Assembly (NCBI GenBank): GCA_012523295.1
Contig: JAAYIT010000197.1
Coordinates: forward strand, 1 to 64,000
Reading direction: 5' to 3'
DNA: 64,000 nucleotides
Source: Porphyromonadaceae bacterium
GTDB taxonomy: Bacteria > Bacteroidota > Bacteroidia > Bacteroidales > Paludibacteraceae
Shown here: piece after piece, positions 50,185 to 59,937 of the stretch
Numbering within the stretch: position 1 is the first letter of the stretch
Layout of the letters: each line of letters starts with the position of its first letter
Position numbers and translations under genes: made by a program
Notes under the pieces: model-generated
Database searches by the model: none
What the model was told of the DNA's origin: nothing
What the model saw: only the letters and a program-made list of their open reading frames with translations

Positions 50185-50305
50185 AATAGAACACAAGAAG
50201 CTCTCGTAAGACATGAAACGAAATACAAGTCTTACAAGCCCGATAAAATTCGCAATATTTCGAAAAAATTAATTTTCAAAACGTAAATCGTAAATAGAAA
50301 ATACT

Positions 50306-51661
50306 ATGATAGATCTAATCATCATCGGAGGTGGTCCTGCAGGCTATGTTGCAGCTGAAAGAGCCGGACACAAAGGACTGAAGGTTCTTTTGATTGAAAA
50401 AAAAGCACTCGGCGGTGTATGTCTGAATGAAGGCTGCATCCCGACAAAAACCATGCTTTACAGTGCCAAAACGTATGAAAACGCGCTTCACGGTGAAAAC
50501 TACGGAGTTTTTGCAGGAAAAGTAAGCTTTGATTACGGAAAAATTGTGTCTCGGAAAGACAAAATTGTCAGGAAATTAGTTGCCGGCGTGAAATCCAAGA
50601 TGAAACAAAACAACGTAACCGTAGTAGAGGGCGAAGCTATGATCAAAGGACGCAGCGACAAAGGAATCGAAGTTTCTGCTAACGGAGAGAATTATTTAGG
50701 AGCCAATTTGCTGATTTGCACCGGCTCGGAAGCTTCCGTGCCACCCATTCCCGGACTGAAAGAAGCAGGAGAGCTTATTCTCACAAATCGGGAAATCCTC
50801 CAACTCAAAGAACAACCCAAATCACTGATTGTCATTGGCGGCGGCGTTATAGGGATGGAGTTCGCGAGTTTTTACAACTCTTTGGGAACAAAAGTAACAG
50901 TAATAGAAATGCTTCCCGAAATCCTCGGCACCACCGACAGCGAGCTTTCAGCCATGCTTCGCTCTCAGTATGCCAAACGTGGAATCGAGTTTAACCTGAA
51001 TGCCAAAGTTACGCGAGTGGACGGCAATAAAGTTATTTATGAAAAAGATGGACAAACCCATACGGCAGAAGGAGAAAAAATCCTTTTGAGCGTAGGTCGC
51101 AGAGCAAACATACAAGGCTTCGGGTTAGAAACGCTAAATGTTGAAACAACCCGTGCCGGAATCAAAGTTGATGAAAAAATGCGCACCAACGTTCCGAATG
51201 TTTATGCAGCAGGCGATGTAACCGGATTTTCGCTCTTAGCGCACACAGCCAGCCGCGAAGGCGAAGTGGTGGTAAATAACCTGACAGGAAAAAGTGATAT
51301 AATGCGTTACAATGCCATTCCGGGTGTAGTTTACACCAATCCCGAAATAGCAGGCGTAGGCGAAACCGAAGAATCAGCCAAAGAAAAAGGAATCGCATAT
51401 AAAGTCGCTAAACTTCCCATGGCTTATTCCGGACGTTTCGTAGCCGAAAACGAAGGCGGCAGCGGAGTCTGCAAAGTGCTAATCGGCGAAAAATACGGTG
51501 AAGTACTCGGTGTCCACATGCTTGGCAATCCAAGCAGCGAGATGATTTACGGCGCATGCATTGCCATTGAAAACGAACTTACGTTAGACGAGATGAAGGA
51601 GGTCGTGTTCCCACACCCCACCGTAAGCGAAATATTCAAAGAAGTGGTGTTCGCATTTTAA
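50306..51661 (+). CDS. lpdA: Dihydrolipoyl dehydrogenase (E3)
   Basis: 451 aa; 'GGGPAGYVAAERAGHKGLKVLLIEKKALGGVCLNEGCIPTKTML', 'VYAAGDVTG', 'HPHPT'-type C-term 'VVFPHPTVSEIFKEV'. Confidence 0.96.
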   Translation: MIDLIIIGGGPAGYVAAERAGHKGLKVLLIEKKALGGVCLNEGCIPTKTMLYSAKTYENALHGENYGVFAGKVSFDYGKIVSRKDKIVRKLVAGVKSKMKQNNVTVVEGEAMIKGRSDKGIEVSANGENYLGANLLICTGSEASVPPIPGLKEAGELILTNREILQLKEQPKSLIVIGGGVIGMEFASFYNSLGTKVTVIEMLPEILGTTDSELSAMLRSQYAKRGIEFNLNAKVTRVDGNKVIYEKDGQTHTAEGEKILLSVGRRANIQGFGLETLNVETTRAGIKVDEKMRTNVPNVYAAGDVTGFSLLAHTASREGEVVVNNLTGKSDIMRYNAIPGVVYTNPEIAGVGETEESAKEKGIAYKVAKLPMAYSGRFVAENEGGSGVCKVLIGEKYGEVLGVHMLGNPSSEMIYGACIAIENELTLDEMKEVVFPHPTVSEIFKEVVFAF

Positions 51662-51896
51662 AGAAAACTCTTACCCAAAATGGGAAATAGAGAGTTTTAA
51701 AAAAAAGTTATAGCTTGACTAAGAACTGATTACAATTAAAAAACTGCATTTAAAGCCTGTTCCATGAGGGTGAGTAGTTACAAAAAAAAGACACTTAATC
51801 TCTAAATAACAATTAATTTTAATTCAATTATTGAATACTAACAAACTTAAATTTCCCCACGATATTCCTCATTAGGGAGTTAAGGGACTTATAATT

Positions 51897-54356
51897 ATGC
51901 CAAAGATACAATTCCTCGATCCAACCGAGACCCGCAAACCAAGTTTCGTAGAATTTCAACCCATTCCGGTCAATCAGTATCAAAAAACCGTAAAAGATGA
52001 GTTGAAAAACTTCACCAAAGAAGACCTCAAGGCCATTTATCATGACATGGCGCTGATACGGGAATTTGAAACCATGCTCAACCTGATTAAGACCAAAGGA
52101 GAGTATAACGGAACACCTTACAACCATCCCGGTCCCGCTCACCTTTCCATCGGACAAGAATCCGCAGCCGTAGGAATGGCATGGACTCTGGGAGTGGAAG
52201 ATTTTATTTTCGGTAGCCATCGTTCGCACGGAGAAATAATCGCGAAAGGAATGTCGGCCATTTACAAGTTAGATGACAAACAGTTGAATGAAATAATGGA
52301 AACATTCTTTGATGGAGCTGTGCTGAACGTGGTAAAAAAAGATTTTAAAGGAACCACTAAAGAGCTGGCCAAAAGATTCCTCATTTACGGAACCTTGGCA
52401 GAAATATTTGCGCGAGAAACCGGCTTCAACAAAGGACTCGGAGGTTCGATGCACGCCTTTTTCACACCGTTCGGAGTCTATCCGAACAACGCGATCGTGG
52501 GAGGTTCAGGCGATATCGCCGTAGGTGCCGCACTCTACAAGAAAGTAAACCGCAAACCCGGCATCGTGGTAGCCAATATCGGCGATGCTTCGATGGCGTG
52601 CGGTCCTGTTTGGGAAGGAATTTCATTCGCCGCTATGGATCAGTTCAAAGAACTTTGGGAAGGCGACATGCAAGGCGGACTGCCTGTGATTATCAACATC
52701 ATGAACAATCAGTACGGCATGGGCGGTCAAACCAGCGGTGAAACAATGGGATACGAAATTGCAGCCCGAATAGGCGCGGGAGTGAATCCGGAACAAATGC
52801 ATGCCGAGCGGGTGGACGGATACAATCCGCTGGCAGTTATCGATGCCTACAAACGGAAACGGAAAATACTGGAAGACAAAAAAGGACCGGTACTTTTGGA
52901 CGTTCTAACCTATCGCTACAGCGGACACTCGCCATCCGATGCCAGCTCATACAGAACAAAAGAAGAAATTGAAGCCTGGGAAGCACAGGACTGTATCATT
53001 ACCTACGGAAAACAGCTGATTGACGCGAAAGTGGCGACAAAAGATGAGCTTGAGAAAATGCAGGAAGATATCAAAGTGCTGATAAACGAGATGTTTCTTA
53101 AAGCTATAGACGATGAGCTTTCTCCGAGAATGAAAAATCCGGAAGTTATCAGCGATATGATGTTCTCAGATGGTTCGGTAGATAGTTTCTCCGATGCTAA
53201 ACCGGATGTATTACAGCCGATTGAAGAAAATCCGCGAGTAAGAAGAATCGCTCAGAAAGAACGTTTCGCTTTCGATAAAGACGGAAAACCTTTCAGCAAA
53301 ATGAAACAGTTGCAGCTTCGCGATGCGCTCTTCGAAGCCATAATCGATCGTTTCTACAAAGATGCTTCCTTAGTTGCCTACGGAGAAGAAAACCGTGACT
53401 GGGGTGGAGCCTTTGCCGTGTACAACGGGCTGACCGAAGCGCTTCCTTACCATAGATTGTTTAACTCGCCCATTTCGGAAGCCGCCATTATCGGCACAGC
53501 TATCGGATATGCCATGTGTGGCGGACGGGTGATTCCGGAAATCATGTACTGTGACTTCCTCGGCAGATGCGGTGACGAAGTATTCAACCAGCTTCCCAAA
53601 TGGCAAGCTATGAGTGGAAATGTACTGAAAATGCCGGTAGTCGTTCGGGTTTCTGTCGGCTCCAAATACGGCGCGCAGCACTCACAAGATTGGACTTCTC
53701 TTGTAGCACATATTCCGGGATTGAAAGTTTGCTTCCCCGTAACACCATACGATGCTAAAGGGTTGATGAACGCTGCATTACAAGGGACGGATCCGGTAAT
53801 TTTCTTTGAAAGTCAACGTATTTATGACATAGGAGAACAATTCCACCAAGGCGGTGTTCCGGAAGGTTATTATGAAGTTCCTTTCGGAGAACCCGATATC
53901 AAGAAAGAAGGAAAAGACATAACTTTCCTCACCGTGGGACACACGTTGTATCCTGCACTTGAAGCAGCCAAAGAGTTGGAGGAAAAATACGGCATGAGTG
54001 CCGAAGTGATTGATGCCCGCTCACTCGTTCCGTTTAACTACGAGAAAGTAATCGAATCAGTTAAGAAAACCGGAAAAATCATTGTGGCAAGTGATGCTAC
54101 GGCACGCGGTTCGTTCCTGAATGACCTGGCAGCCAACATCAGCCAGCTCACATTTGACTACTTAGATGCGCCGGTATGCGTACTCGGTTCACGAAACTGG
54201 ATCACGCCTGCATACGAATTGGAAAGTTCTTTCTTCGCTCAGCCAAACTGGTTCTTAGATATGATCAACGAACGCATTCAGCCGCTTAAAGGCTACATTC
54301 CGACAGAAAACATGACGGATGCGGAATTGGTGAGAAGAAGTAAGAAAGGAGTGTAA
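51897..54356 (+). CDS. Fused alpha-beta thiamine-dependent dehydrogenase E1 (2-oxoacid dehydrogenase complex)
   Basis: 819 aa; alpha half 'GPAHLSIGQESAAVGMAW...GSHRSHGEIIAKGM...KGLGGSMHAFFT...GDASMACGPVWEGISFAAM...NNQYGMGGQ'; beta half 'RDALFEAIIDRFYKDASLVAYGEENRDWGGAFAVYNGL...FNSPISEAAIIGTAIGYAMCGGRVIPEIMYCDF'. Confidence 0.93.
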   Translation: MPKIQFLDPTETRKPSFVEFQPIPVNQYQKTVKDELKNFTKEDLKAIYHDMALIREFETMLNLIKTKGEYNGTPYNHPGPAHLSIGQESAAVGMAWTLGVEDFIFGSHRSHGEIIAKGMSAIYKLDDKQLNEIMETFFDGAVLNVVKKDFKGTTKELAKRFLIYGTLAEIFARETGFNKGLGGSMHAFFTPFGVYPNNAIVGGSGDIAVGAALYKKVNRKPGIVVANIGDASMACGPVWEGISFAAMDQFKELWEGDMQGGLPVIINIMNNQYGMGGQTSGETMGYEIAARIGAGVNPEQMHAERVDGYNPLAVIDAYKRKRKILEDKKGPVLLDVLTYRYSGHSPSDASSYRTKEEIEAWEAQDCIITYGKQLIDAKVATKDELEKMQEDIKVLINEMFLKAIDDELSPRMKNPEVISDMMFSDGSVDSFSDAKPDVLQPIEENPRVRRIAQKERFAFDKDGKPFSKMKQLQLRDALFEAIIDRFYKDASLVAYGEENRDWGGAFAVYNGLTEALPYHRLFNSPISEAAIIGTAIGYAMCGGRVIPEIMYCDFLGRCGDEVFNQLPKWQAMSGNVLKMPVVVRVSVGSKYGAQHSQDWTSLVAHIPGLKVCFPVTPYDAKGLMNAALQGTDPVIFFESQRIYDIGEQFHQGGVPEGYYEVPFGEPDIKKEGKDITFLTVGHTLYPALEAAKELEEKYGMSAEVIDARSLVPFNYEKVIESVKKTGKIIVASDATARGSFLNDLAANISQLTFDYLDAPVCVLGSRNWITPAYELESSFFAQPNWFLDMINERIQPLKGYIPTENMTDAELVRRSKKGV

Positions 54357-54362
54357 ATATTT

Positions 54363-54396
54363 ACTGAATAGCCGTGTTTTATCGCGGCTATTCAGT
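54363..54396 (+). terminator. Hairpin terminator after E1
   Basis: ACTGAATAGCCG-tgttttatcg-CGGCTATTCAGT, 12-bp perfect stem directly after the stop codon. Confidence 0.75.
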
Positions 54397-54461
54397 AGTT
54401 TATAAGGTGATAAACAGCAAATAATATTGAAAAAAAATCACCCGAAATATTTTTTCACCCT

Positions 54462-54623
54462 GAGGTGGTCTTGACTTTTTCTCGTAACTGCAAATTGAAA
54501 ATTCCGATTTATCGGAGCTGACGCTTGTAGCGGCTTTTTGTGTTTTTAAATTACAACGGTCAATTCCGCTGAAAGCGTGAGCGGCCTATTAACTAACAAA
54601 ATTTTTTAAGTTAAGGCGACTTC
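54462..54623 (+). mobile_element. MITE-like family B copy (162 bp)
   Basis: gaggtggtcttgactttttctcgtaactgcaaattgaaaattccgatttatcgga...ttaaggcgacttc; termini GAGGTGGTCTTGACTT / RC GAAGTCGCCTTAACTT (12/16). Confidence 0.7.
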
Positions 54624-54689
54624 ATCATAGATTTGTTTCTTAAAAATTTCAAGCAATATTTTTTCATTTAATCTTACATTTTTTCATCC

Positions 54690-55604
54690 ATGAAGTCACG
54701 AATTATTTTTTTGACAGCATTGATTTGTTTCGTTTCATTCCTTTCGGCACAAGAGATGATTCCCCTTTGGAAAAAAGGCAAAATGCCCAACAGCAAAGGA
54801 TTGGAATTGCAGGACAGTATTGCTCACGAAAGACTTTATCAGGTAGGTGAACCACGTGTATATGCTTTTCTGGCGGATAAAGATAAAAACACCGGCGCTG
54901 CTGTTTTGGTAGTTCCGGGAGGCGGGTATGTGAGACTTCCGTCCGATTATTACAACGATGCGACGATGAAATTCTACCGAGATAGAGGCATTAATGCCTT
55001 TATTGTATGTCACCGCCTACCCACTTCGCCCGATTTAATCCAGCCGGAAATTGCCCCCTTACAGGATATTCAGCGAGCTATGCGCATCATTTACGCGAAT
55101 GCTGAAAAATGGAATATCGATCCATCGCGAATTGGCATTCAAGGCACTTCGGCAGGTGGTCACGGAGCTTCTACCTTAGGAACTCATAAAAACAACGTTT
55201 CAGAAATTGGAGATAAGTACGACAAATTTTCATACAAACCGGCTTTCATGATTTTAATTTCTCCGGTAATCTCATTTGACTTGGATATTGCTCATAAAGG
55301 AAGTCGCGAAAACTTGATCGGGAAAAACCCAACCGAAGAAAAGGTAAAACAGTATTCCAATGAAAACCGGGTAACAAAAGACACTCCTCCTACCCTTTTA
55401 ATTCACGCGGACAATGACCGAGCCGTGGTTCCGCAAAACAGCATCAGATTTTATGAAGCTCTGAATAAAGCCGGAGTTTCAGCATCTATTCATATATTTC
55501 CTTCGGGCGGACATCAGCTGAATGTAAGGAACAATCCGGGAACTGCCGCGATGTGGCCTGAGATTGCTTTGAATTGGTTGAAAGAAAAAGAGATTATAAA
55601 ATAA
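54690..55604 (+). CDS. Secreted alpha/beta hydrolase (acetyl-xylan/pectin acetylesterase-like)
   Basis: 304 aa; 'AAVLVVPGGGYVRLPSDY', 'IGIQGTSAGGHGASTLGTH', 'TLLIHADNDRAVVPQNSIRFYEALNKAG'. Confidence 0.88.
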   Translation: MKSRIIFLTALICFVSFLSAQEMIPLWKKGKMPNSKGLELQDSIAHERLYQVGEPRVYAFLADKDKNTGAAVLVVPGGGYVRLPSDYYNDATMKFYRDRGINAFIVCHRLPTSPDLIQPEIAPLQDIQRAMRIIYANAEKWNIDPSRIGIQGTSAGGHGASTLGTHKNNVSEIGDKYDKFSYKPAFMILISPVISFDLDIAHKGSRENLIGKNPTEEKVKQYSNENRVTKDTPPTLLIHADNDRAVVPQNSIRFYEALNKAGVSASIHIFPSGGHQLNVRNNPGTAAMWPEIALNWLKEKEIIK

Positions 55605-55605
55605 T

Positions 55606-55740
55606 GAGGTCATCGTGGCTTTCTTTGAGATAGCAAACTGAAAATTCCGAATTATCGGAGATGACACTTACAACGACATTTTGCTTTACTAAATAAAACA
55701 TGGTCAATGCGGCTGATAGCGTCAGTGACCTTTGGCTGAA
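55606..55740 (+). repeat. Family B-related partial copy
   Basis: gaggtcatcgtggctttctttgagatagcaaactgaaaattccgaattatcgga...tggtcaatgcggctgatagcgtcagtgacct aligns with 54462 copy; right terminus not clear. Confidence 0.6.
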
Positions 55741-55758
55741 AGGAAGACATAGATTAAT

Positions 55759-57135
55759 TTGGAGAAAACAATGAAAATGAAAAAAATTACATTCTTGCTT
55801 TTCGGCCTGTTGCTTATTGGTAGTCCGGGAGTTGAAGCATCTGTAAAAATCAACAAAGTAAAAGTTGAAGCTCCATTTTCAATGTCCAAAATCAAAACCC
55901 CTGATTTTGAGAAAAGCAGGGAATATCTAATCACAGATTTTGGAGCTGTAAAAGGAGATAAGACAAAAACTTCACAGGCAATTGAAAAAGCGATTTCAGA
56001 AGCAAATAAAGCAGGAGGCGGAACTGTAATAATCCCTGAAGGTGAGTGGCTTACAAAGAAACTACACTTCAAAAGCAACGTAAATCTTCACCTATCAGAA
56101 GGCGCTGTTTTATTGTTTTCAGACAATCCAAATGATTATCTTCCGGCAGTACATACGACATGGGAAGGCTTAGAATGCTACAATTATTCGCCTCTGATAT
56201 ACGCTTATAAATGCAAAAACGTAGCCATTACCGGAAAAGGTGAAGTAAAGGCAAAAATGGACAACTGGAGGCGGTGGGCCGGAAGACCCGCGGCGCATAT
56301 GAATAGTCTTAAAAACCTTTATTATTGGGCGTTTGAGAATAAACCGGCATACGAGCGAAACATGGTAAATGATTCATCAAATCTCCGACCACAGTTTATT
56401 CAATTCAATCGCTGTGAAAATATTTTAATTGAAGATGTAAAAGTAACAAACAGCCCGTTTTGGACTGTACACCTCTATCTTTCTAAAAATATTATAGTAA
56501 GAAACATAAAAGTTTATGCTCATGGTCACAACAATGACGGAATAGACCCGGAAATGAGTCAGAACATACTGATTGAAAATTGTACTTTCGATCAGGGTGA
56601 TGATGCTATCGCCCTCAAATCAGGCAGAAGTCCGGAAGGCTGGCGATCAAAAACACCAACTAAAAATGTAGTTGTACGAAACTGTACCGTCAAAAACGGA
56701 CATCAGCTCGTAGCAATCGGCAGCGAACTTTCGGGAGGTATTGAGAATATTTATGTTTCCAATTGCACCGTAGCGGAAAATGCGAAAATGTTTCACTTAG
56801 TTTTCATAAAAACGAATGAAAGAATGGGTGGCTATGTGAAAAATATTTTTGTTGAAAACGTAAAAGGAGGTAAAATGGATTTCGGAGTGCTGGGCATAGA
56901 GACCGATGTGCTCTACCAGTGGAGAAATCTGGTTCCTACAATCGAAAAACGACTAACTCCTATTCGAAATATTAATCTGACGAACATCGCCGCTACAAAT
57001 GTCCGATTCGTTTCACGTGTTCTCGGACAAAAAGAATTGCAGGTAAAAAACGTGAACTTGACTAACGTTAAAGCTGACACGGTGAGGTCAGAGAAACATA
57101 TACATGAGAACCTATTAGGTTTCTCAGAAAAATAA
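55759..57135 (+). CDS. Glycoside hydrolase family 28 (polygalacturonase-like), secreted
   Basis: 458 aa (start may be 55771, MKMKKITFLL); 'HGHNNDGIDPEMSQNILIENCTFDQGDDAIALKSGRSPEG', 'GHQLVAIGSELSGG', 'FIKTNE'. Confidence 0.93.
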   Translation: MEKTMKMKKITFLLFGLLLIGSPGVEASVKINKVKVEAPFSMSKIKTPDFEKSREYLITDFGAVKGDKTKTSQAIEKAISEANKAGGGTVIIPEGEWLTKKLHFKSNVNLHLSEGAVLLFSDNPNDYLPAVHTTWEGLECYNYSPLIYAYKCKNVAITGKGEVKAKMDNWRRWAGRPAAHMNSLKNLYYWAFENKPAYERNMVNDSSNLRPQFIQFNRCENILIEDVKVTNSPFWTVHLYLSKNIIVRNIKVYAHGHNNDGIDPEMSQNILIENCTFDQGDDAIALKSGRSPEGWRSKTPTKNVVVRNCTVKNGHQLVAIGSELSGGIENIYVSNCTVAENAKMFHLVFIKTNERMGGYVKNIFVENVKGGKMDFGVLGIETDVLYQWRNLVPTIEKRLTPIRNINLTNIAATNVRFVSRVLGQKELQVKNVNLTNVKADTVRSEKHIHENLLGFSEK

Positions 57136-57141
57136 AATCTC

Positions 57142-58485
57142 ATGAAATTTTTTCAAGTCATACTTGCTTTATTCCTCTCTATCGCGTTGTTTCAAGTAGA
57201 TGCACAAGCGCAGATTGGGAAGCGTTTTCCATCGGAGCGAAAAGTAATAAAAGATCCGAAAACGGGTGCGAAACTGATTTTCCTTACCAGCAAACCGATG
57301 GGCGACCGAAAGATTTACCAGACTCATAACCAGTGGACATCGGATGGAAAATGGATTATTTTCTCCTCTAACCGGGTTCGCGGAGAGGCGCTTGCAGTAA
57401 ATGAAGAATCAGGTGAAATTGTGCAGGTGACAGAAGGCGGATACACAGGCATGCTCAATGTCTCCAGAAAAGAGATGAAACTCTATTTTTTTCGGAACAT
57501 GGATGGAAACAGAGATCAAAAAGCAATCGTAGAAGTAAATTTAGCCGACGTATTCCAGGACAGCAAGTCCGGAAAGATGAAGCAAGCAGATCAATACGAA
57601 CGGATTTGCGGCATTATACCGGAAGAATATCTAGCCACAGGAGATTTGACATTGGATGCAAATGACGAATGGGCTTGGTTTCGTGTCGGAAAAAACAAAG
57701 CAATGCGATATTTGCCGGAAGGGACAAAGCTGGAACCGAATTTCGGACCAAGAAATATGGGACAAGGACCCGGCGGAATAGCCGGAATGAATCTGAAAAC
57801 CGGAGAACTGAAGTATGTCGTTTCCACTCCTTTCCAAATCGGTCATATTCAGTCGAATCCTTGGGTAGCCGATCAGATTGTATTTTGCTGGGAAACAGGA
57901 GGTAAAGCTCCTCAGCGCACCTGGATTGTCAAAACTGACGGTACAGGCTTGCGTCCGCTTTATCCTGAATCTTCATTTGACTGGGTTACCCATGAAGCCA
58001 TAATCAGCCCCGATGAAGTTGGGATTGCTATTTTGGGACATCGGAAAATAAAAACAGAAGCTGACACATTAAATCACAAAGGAACTGATCCTTACGGAAT
58101 TAATCCCGGACAGGAAGACGGTTGGGGAAATTGCGGAACGCGAGAAAAACCGACCGGTTTTGGTGTTGTAAACATCAATACGCGCGAAATGAAAATTATC
58201 GGTCAAACTGATTCAGGTAGCGGGTTTTGGCACGTGAGTGGCTCTGCAGACAAAAAATTCGGAGTCGGAGATGATTTTACAAGAAATATTTATCTGATAA
58301 ACAGGCAAACCGGCGAAATGATTTTGCTCTCAGCAGGTCATAAAAGTACTGCCTACGATCATCCTCATCCCACTTTCAATCAAGTAGGAACAAAAATTGT
58401 CATACAGTCCGCCATGCTATCAGAAGACAATCGTTCAATGAACATTTGTGTGATTCCGGTGCCTGACAAGTGGTTAAAGGATTGA
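57142..58485 (+). CDS. Oligogalacturonate lyase-like beta-propeller protein (PL22-like), secreted
   Basis: 447 aa; 'WTSDGKWIIFSSNRVRGEA', 'FDWVTHEAIISPDEVGIAILGH', 'STAYDHPHPTFNQVGTKIVIQSAML' resembles the metal-site region of PL22. Confidence 0.65.
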   Translation: MKFFQVILALFLSIALFQVDAQAQIGKRFPSERKVIKDPKTGAKLIFLTSKPMGDRKIYQTHNQWTSDGKWIIFSSNRVRGEALAVNEESGEIVQVTEGGYTGMLNVSRKEMKLYFFRNMDGNRDQKAIVEVNLADVFQDSKSGKMKQADQYERICGIIPEEYLATGDLTLDANDEWAWFRVGKNKAMRYLPEGTKLEPNFGPRNMGQGPGGIAGMNLKTGELKYVVSTPFQIGHIQSNPWVADQIVFCWETGGKAPQRTWIVKTDGTGLRPLYPESSFDWVTHEAIISPDEVGIAILGHRKIKTEADTLNHKGTDPYGINPGQEDGWGNCGTREKPTGFGVVNINTREMKIIGQTDSGSGFWHVSGSADKKFGVGDDFTRNIYLINRQTGEMILLSAGHKSTAYDHPHPTFNQVGTKIVIQSAMLSEDNRSMNICVIPVPDKWLKD

Positions 58486-58606
58486 TTGAATGAGAGAAAT
58501 TCAACTGTCAAAGTTTGCACAAATAGAAAAACTTAACATTTTTTTTCGCAACTTTACCGGTTCACATTTGAACTTAATTCTAAAAAAAATTGTAACTAAA
58601 AAACAT

Positions 58607-59773
58607 ATGTCTATTCCAAAAATAAACGCTCACCTTCACACACCCTACTCATTCAGCGCATTTCAGGATATTGATGATGCGTTGGACAGAGCTGTTTCTG
58701 AAGGTGTAAAAGTGGTGGGAATCAACGATTTCTACACTACAGAAGGCTATCAAGAATGGTCGGATGGGTGCAAAAAGCGAAATCTTTACCCACTTTTCAA
58801 CATCGAGTTAATCAGCCTGAACGAAGATGATCAAAAAGCAGGTTTACGTGTGAATGATCCCGGAAATCCGGGTCGGATTTACATCAGCGGTAAAGGTTTA
58901 TCGCACCCATTCAAGTTGGAAGAACCCTACGCCTCAAAATTGGCAAATGTGCGTAAAGAAGCGAACAGCCAAGTAGAAGCGATGTGTGAAAAACTAAATG
59001 AAATCCTGACAAACAAAAAAACCGGTTTTTCATTGGATCTTGATTGGATTAAGAAAAACCTGACAAAAGGTTCCATTCGTGAACGCCATTTGGCAAAAGC
59101 TTTACGCCTCAAAGTATATGAAAAATGGAACGGTAATTCTGAAAAAATAAAAGAAGAATTCAAACATCTTTTTGATGGGAAAGAGCTGAAAACGGAAACC
59201 GAAAATATCGCCGGAGTTGAAAATGAAATTCGTGGCAACATGCTTAAAGCCGGAGGTTCAGCGTTTGTACCTGAAACTGCAAACGCATTTCTACCCATGC
59301 AAACAGTATGTGAAATAATTGTCGCAGGTGGCGGAATTCCTACTTATCCCTTTTTGGCAGATGACGCGAACGGAAACTACACCGACTTTGAGAAAGATTT
59401 GGAGCGTGTGGCCGAGCAATTAACTGAACGCGGTTTTCATTCCGTAGAGTTTATCACGACAAGAAATGGATTGGAACTGTTGGAAAAATACGCGACACAC
59501 CTTCATGATCAAGGTTTTGTTGTGACTCTCGGAAGCGAGCACAATTCACCCACCATGGAACCGGTTGAGCTTTTCGCAAGGAATAACACACCACTAACCG
59601 AAAAACTGCTTCAAATAAATTACGAAGGAGCCTGTGTAGTGGTGGCACATCAGCATATGGTTTCACAGGGGCTGAGCGGCTACGTGGATGAAACCGGGAA
59701 AGCGGATCGAAGCAAAAGAGCTGAGTTTGTAAAATTAGGCAAAGAGTTGATAAACAACACAATAACTCACTAA
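58607..59773 (+). CDS. PHP-domain metal-dependent phosphoesterase-like protein
   Basis: Likely start MSIPKINAHLHTPYSFSAFQDIDDALDRAVSEGVKVVGINDF (track ORF begins 58490); PHP motif HLHTPYS, later 'TLGSEHN'. Confidence 0.8.
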   Translation: MSIPKINAHLHTPYSFSAFQDIDDALDRAVSEGVKVVGINDFYTTEGYQEWSDGCKKRNLYPLFNIELISLNEDDQKAGLRVNDPGNPGRIYISGKGLSHPFKLEEPYASKLANVRKEANSQVEAMCEKLNEILTNKKTGFSLDLDWIKKNLTKGSIRERHLAKALRLKVYEKWNGNSEKIKEEFKHLFDGKELKTETENIAGVENEIRGNMLKAGGSAFVPETANAFLPMQTVCEIIVAGGGIPTYPFLADDANGNYTDFEKDLERVAEQLTERGFHSVEFITTRNGLELLEKYATHLHDQGFVVTLGSEHNSPTMEPVELFARNNTPLTEKLLQINYEGACVVVAHQHMVSQGLSGYVDETGKADRSKRAEFVKLGKELINNTITH

Positions 59774-59799
59774 AGAGAATTAATCCTAAAAAAATCAAT

Positions 59800-59937
59800 A
59801 TGATTATCCGTTTTTGTTCCTAAACTTAAATAATGTTTTTTTAGATTGGGACTAACCGCTTCAAATCGGTTTGTCCCGTTTTATAGCGACATAAATAGGC
59901 AACAATCCCGAATATAGGGATAGTTGCGGATAATCAT
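59800..59937. mobile_element. MITE-like element, 138 bp
   Basis: Perfect 11-bp TIRs ATGATTATCCG...CGGATAATCAT flanked by 10-bp direct repeat AAAAATCAAT at 59790-59799 and 59938-59947; two internal hairpins. Confidence 0.7.

Noticed and set aside
50209-50240. GTAAGAC...GTCTTAC inverted repeat between E2 and E3
   Set aside because: Only a 7-bp stem with a long loop; not distinguishable from background
51745-51785. GCCTGTTCCATGAGG in the E3-E1 spacer, reminiscent of the micro-ORF sequence GGCGTGTTCCATACG
   Set aside because: No open frame giving NGVFH and no MKQP start; likely chance
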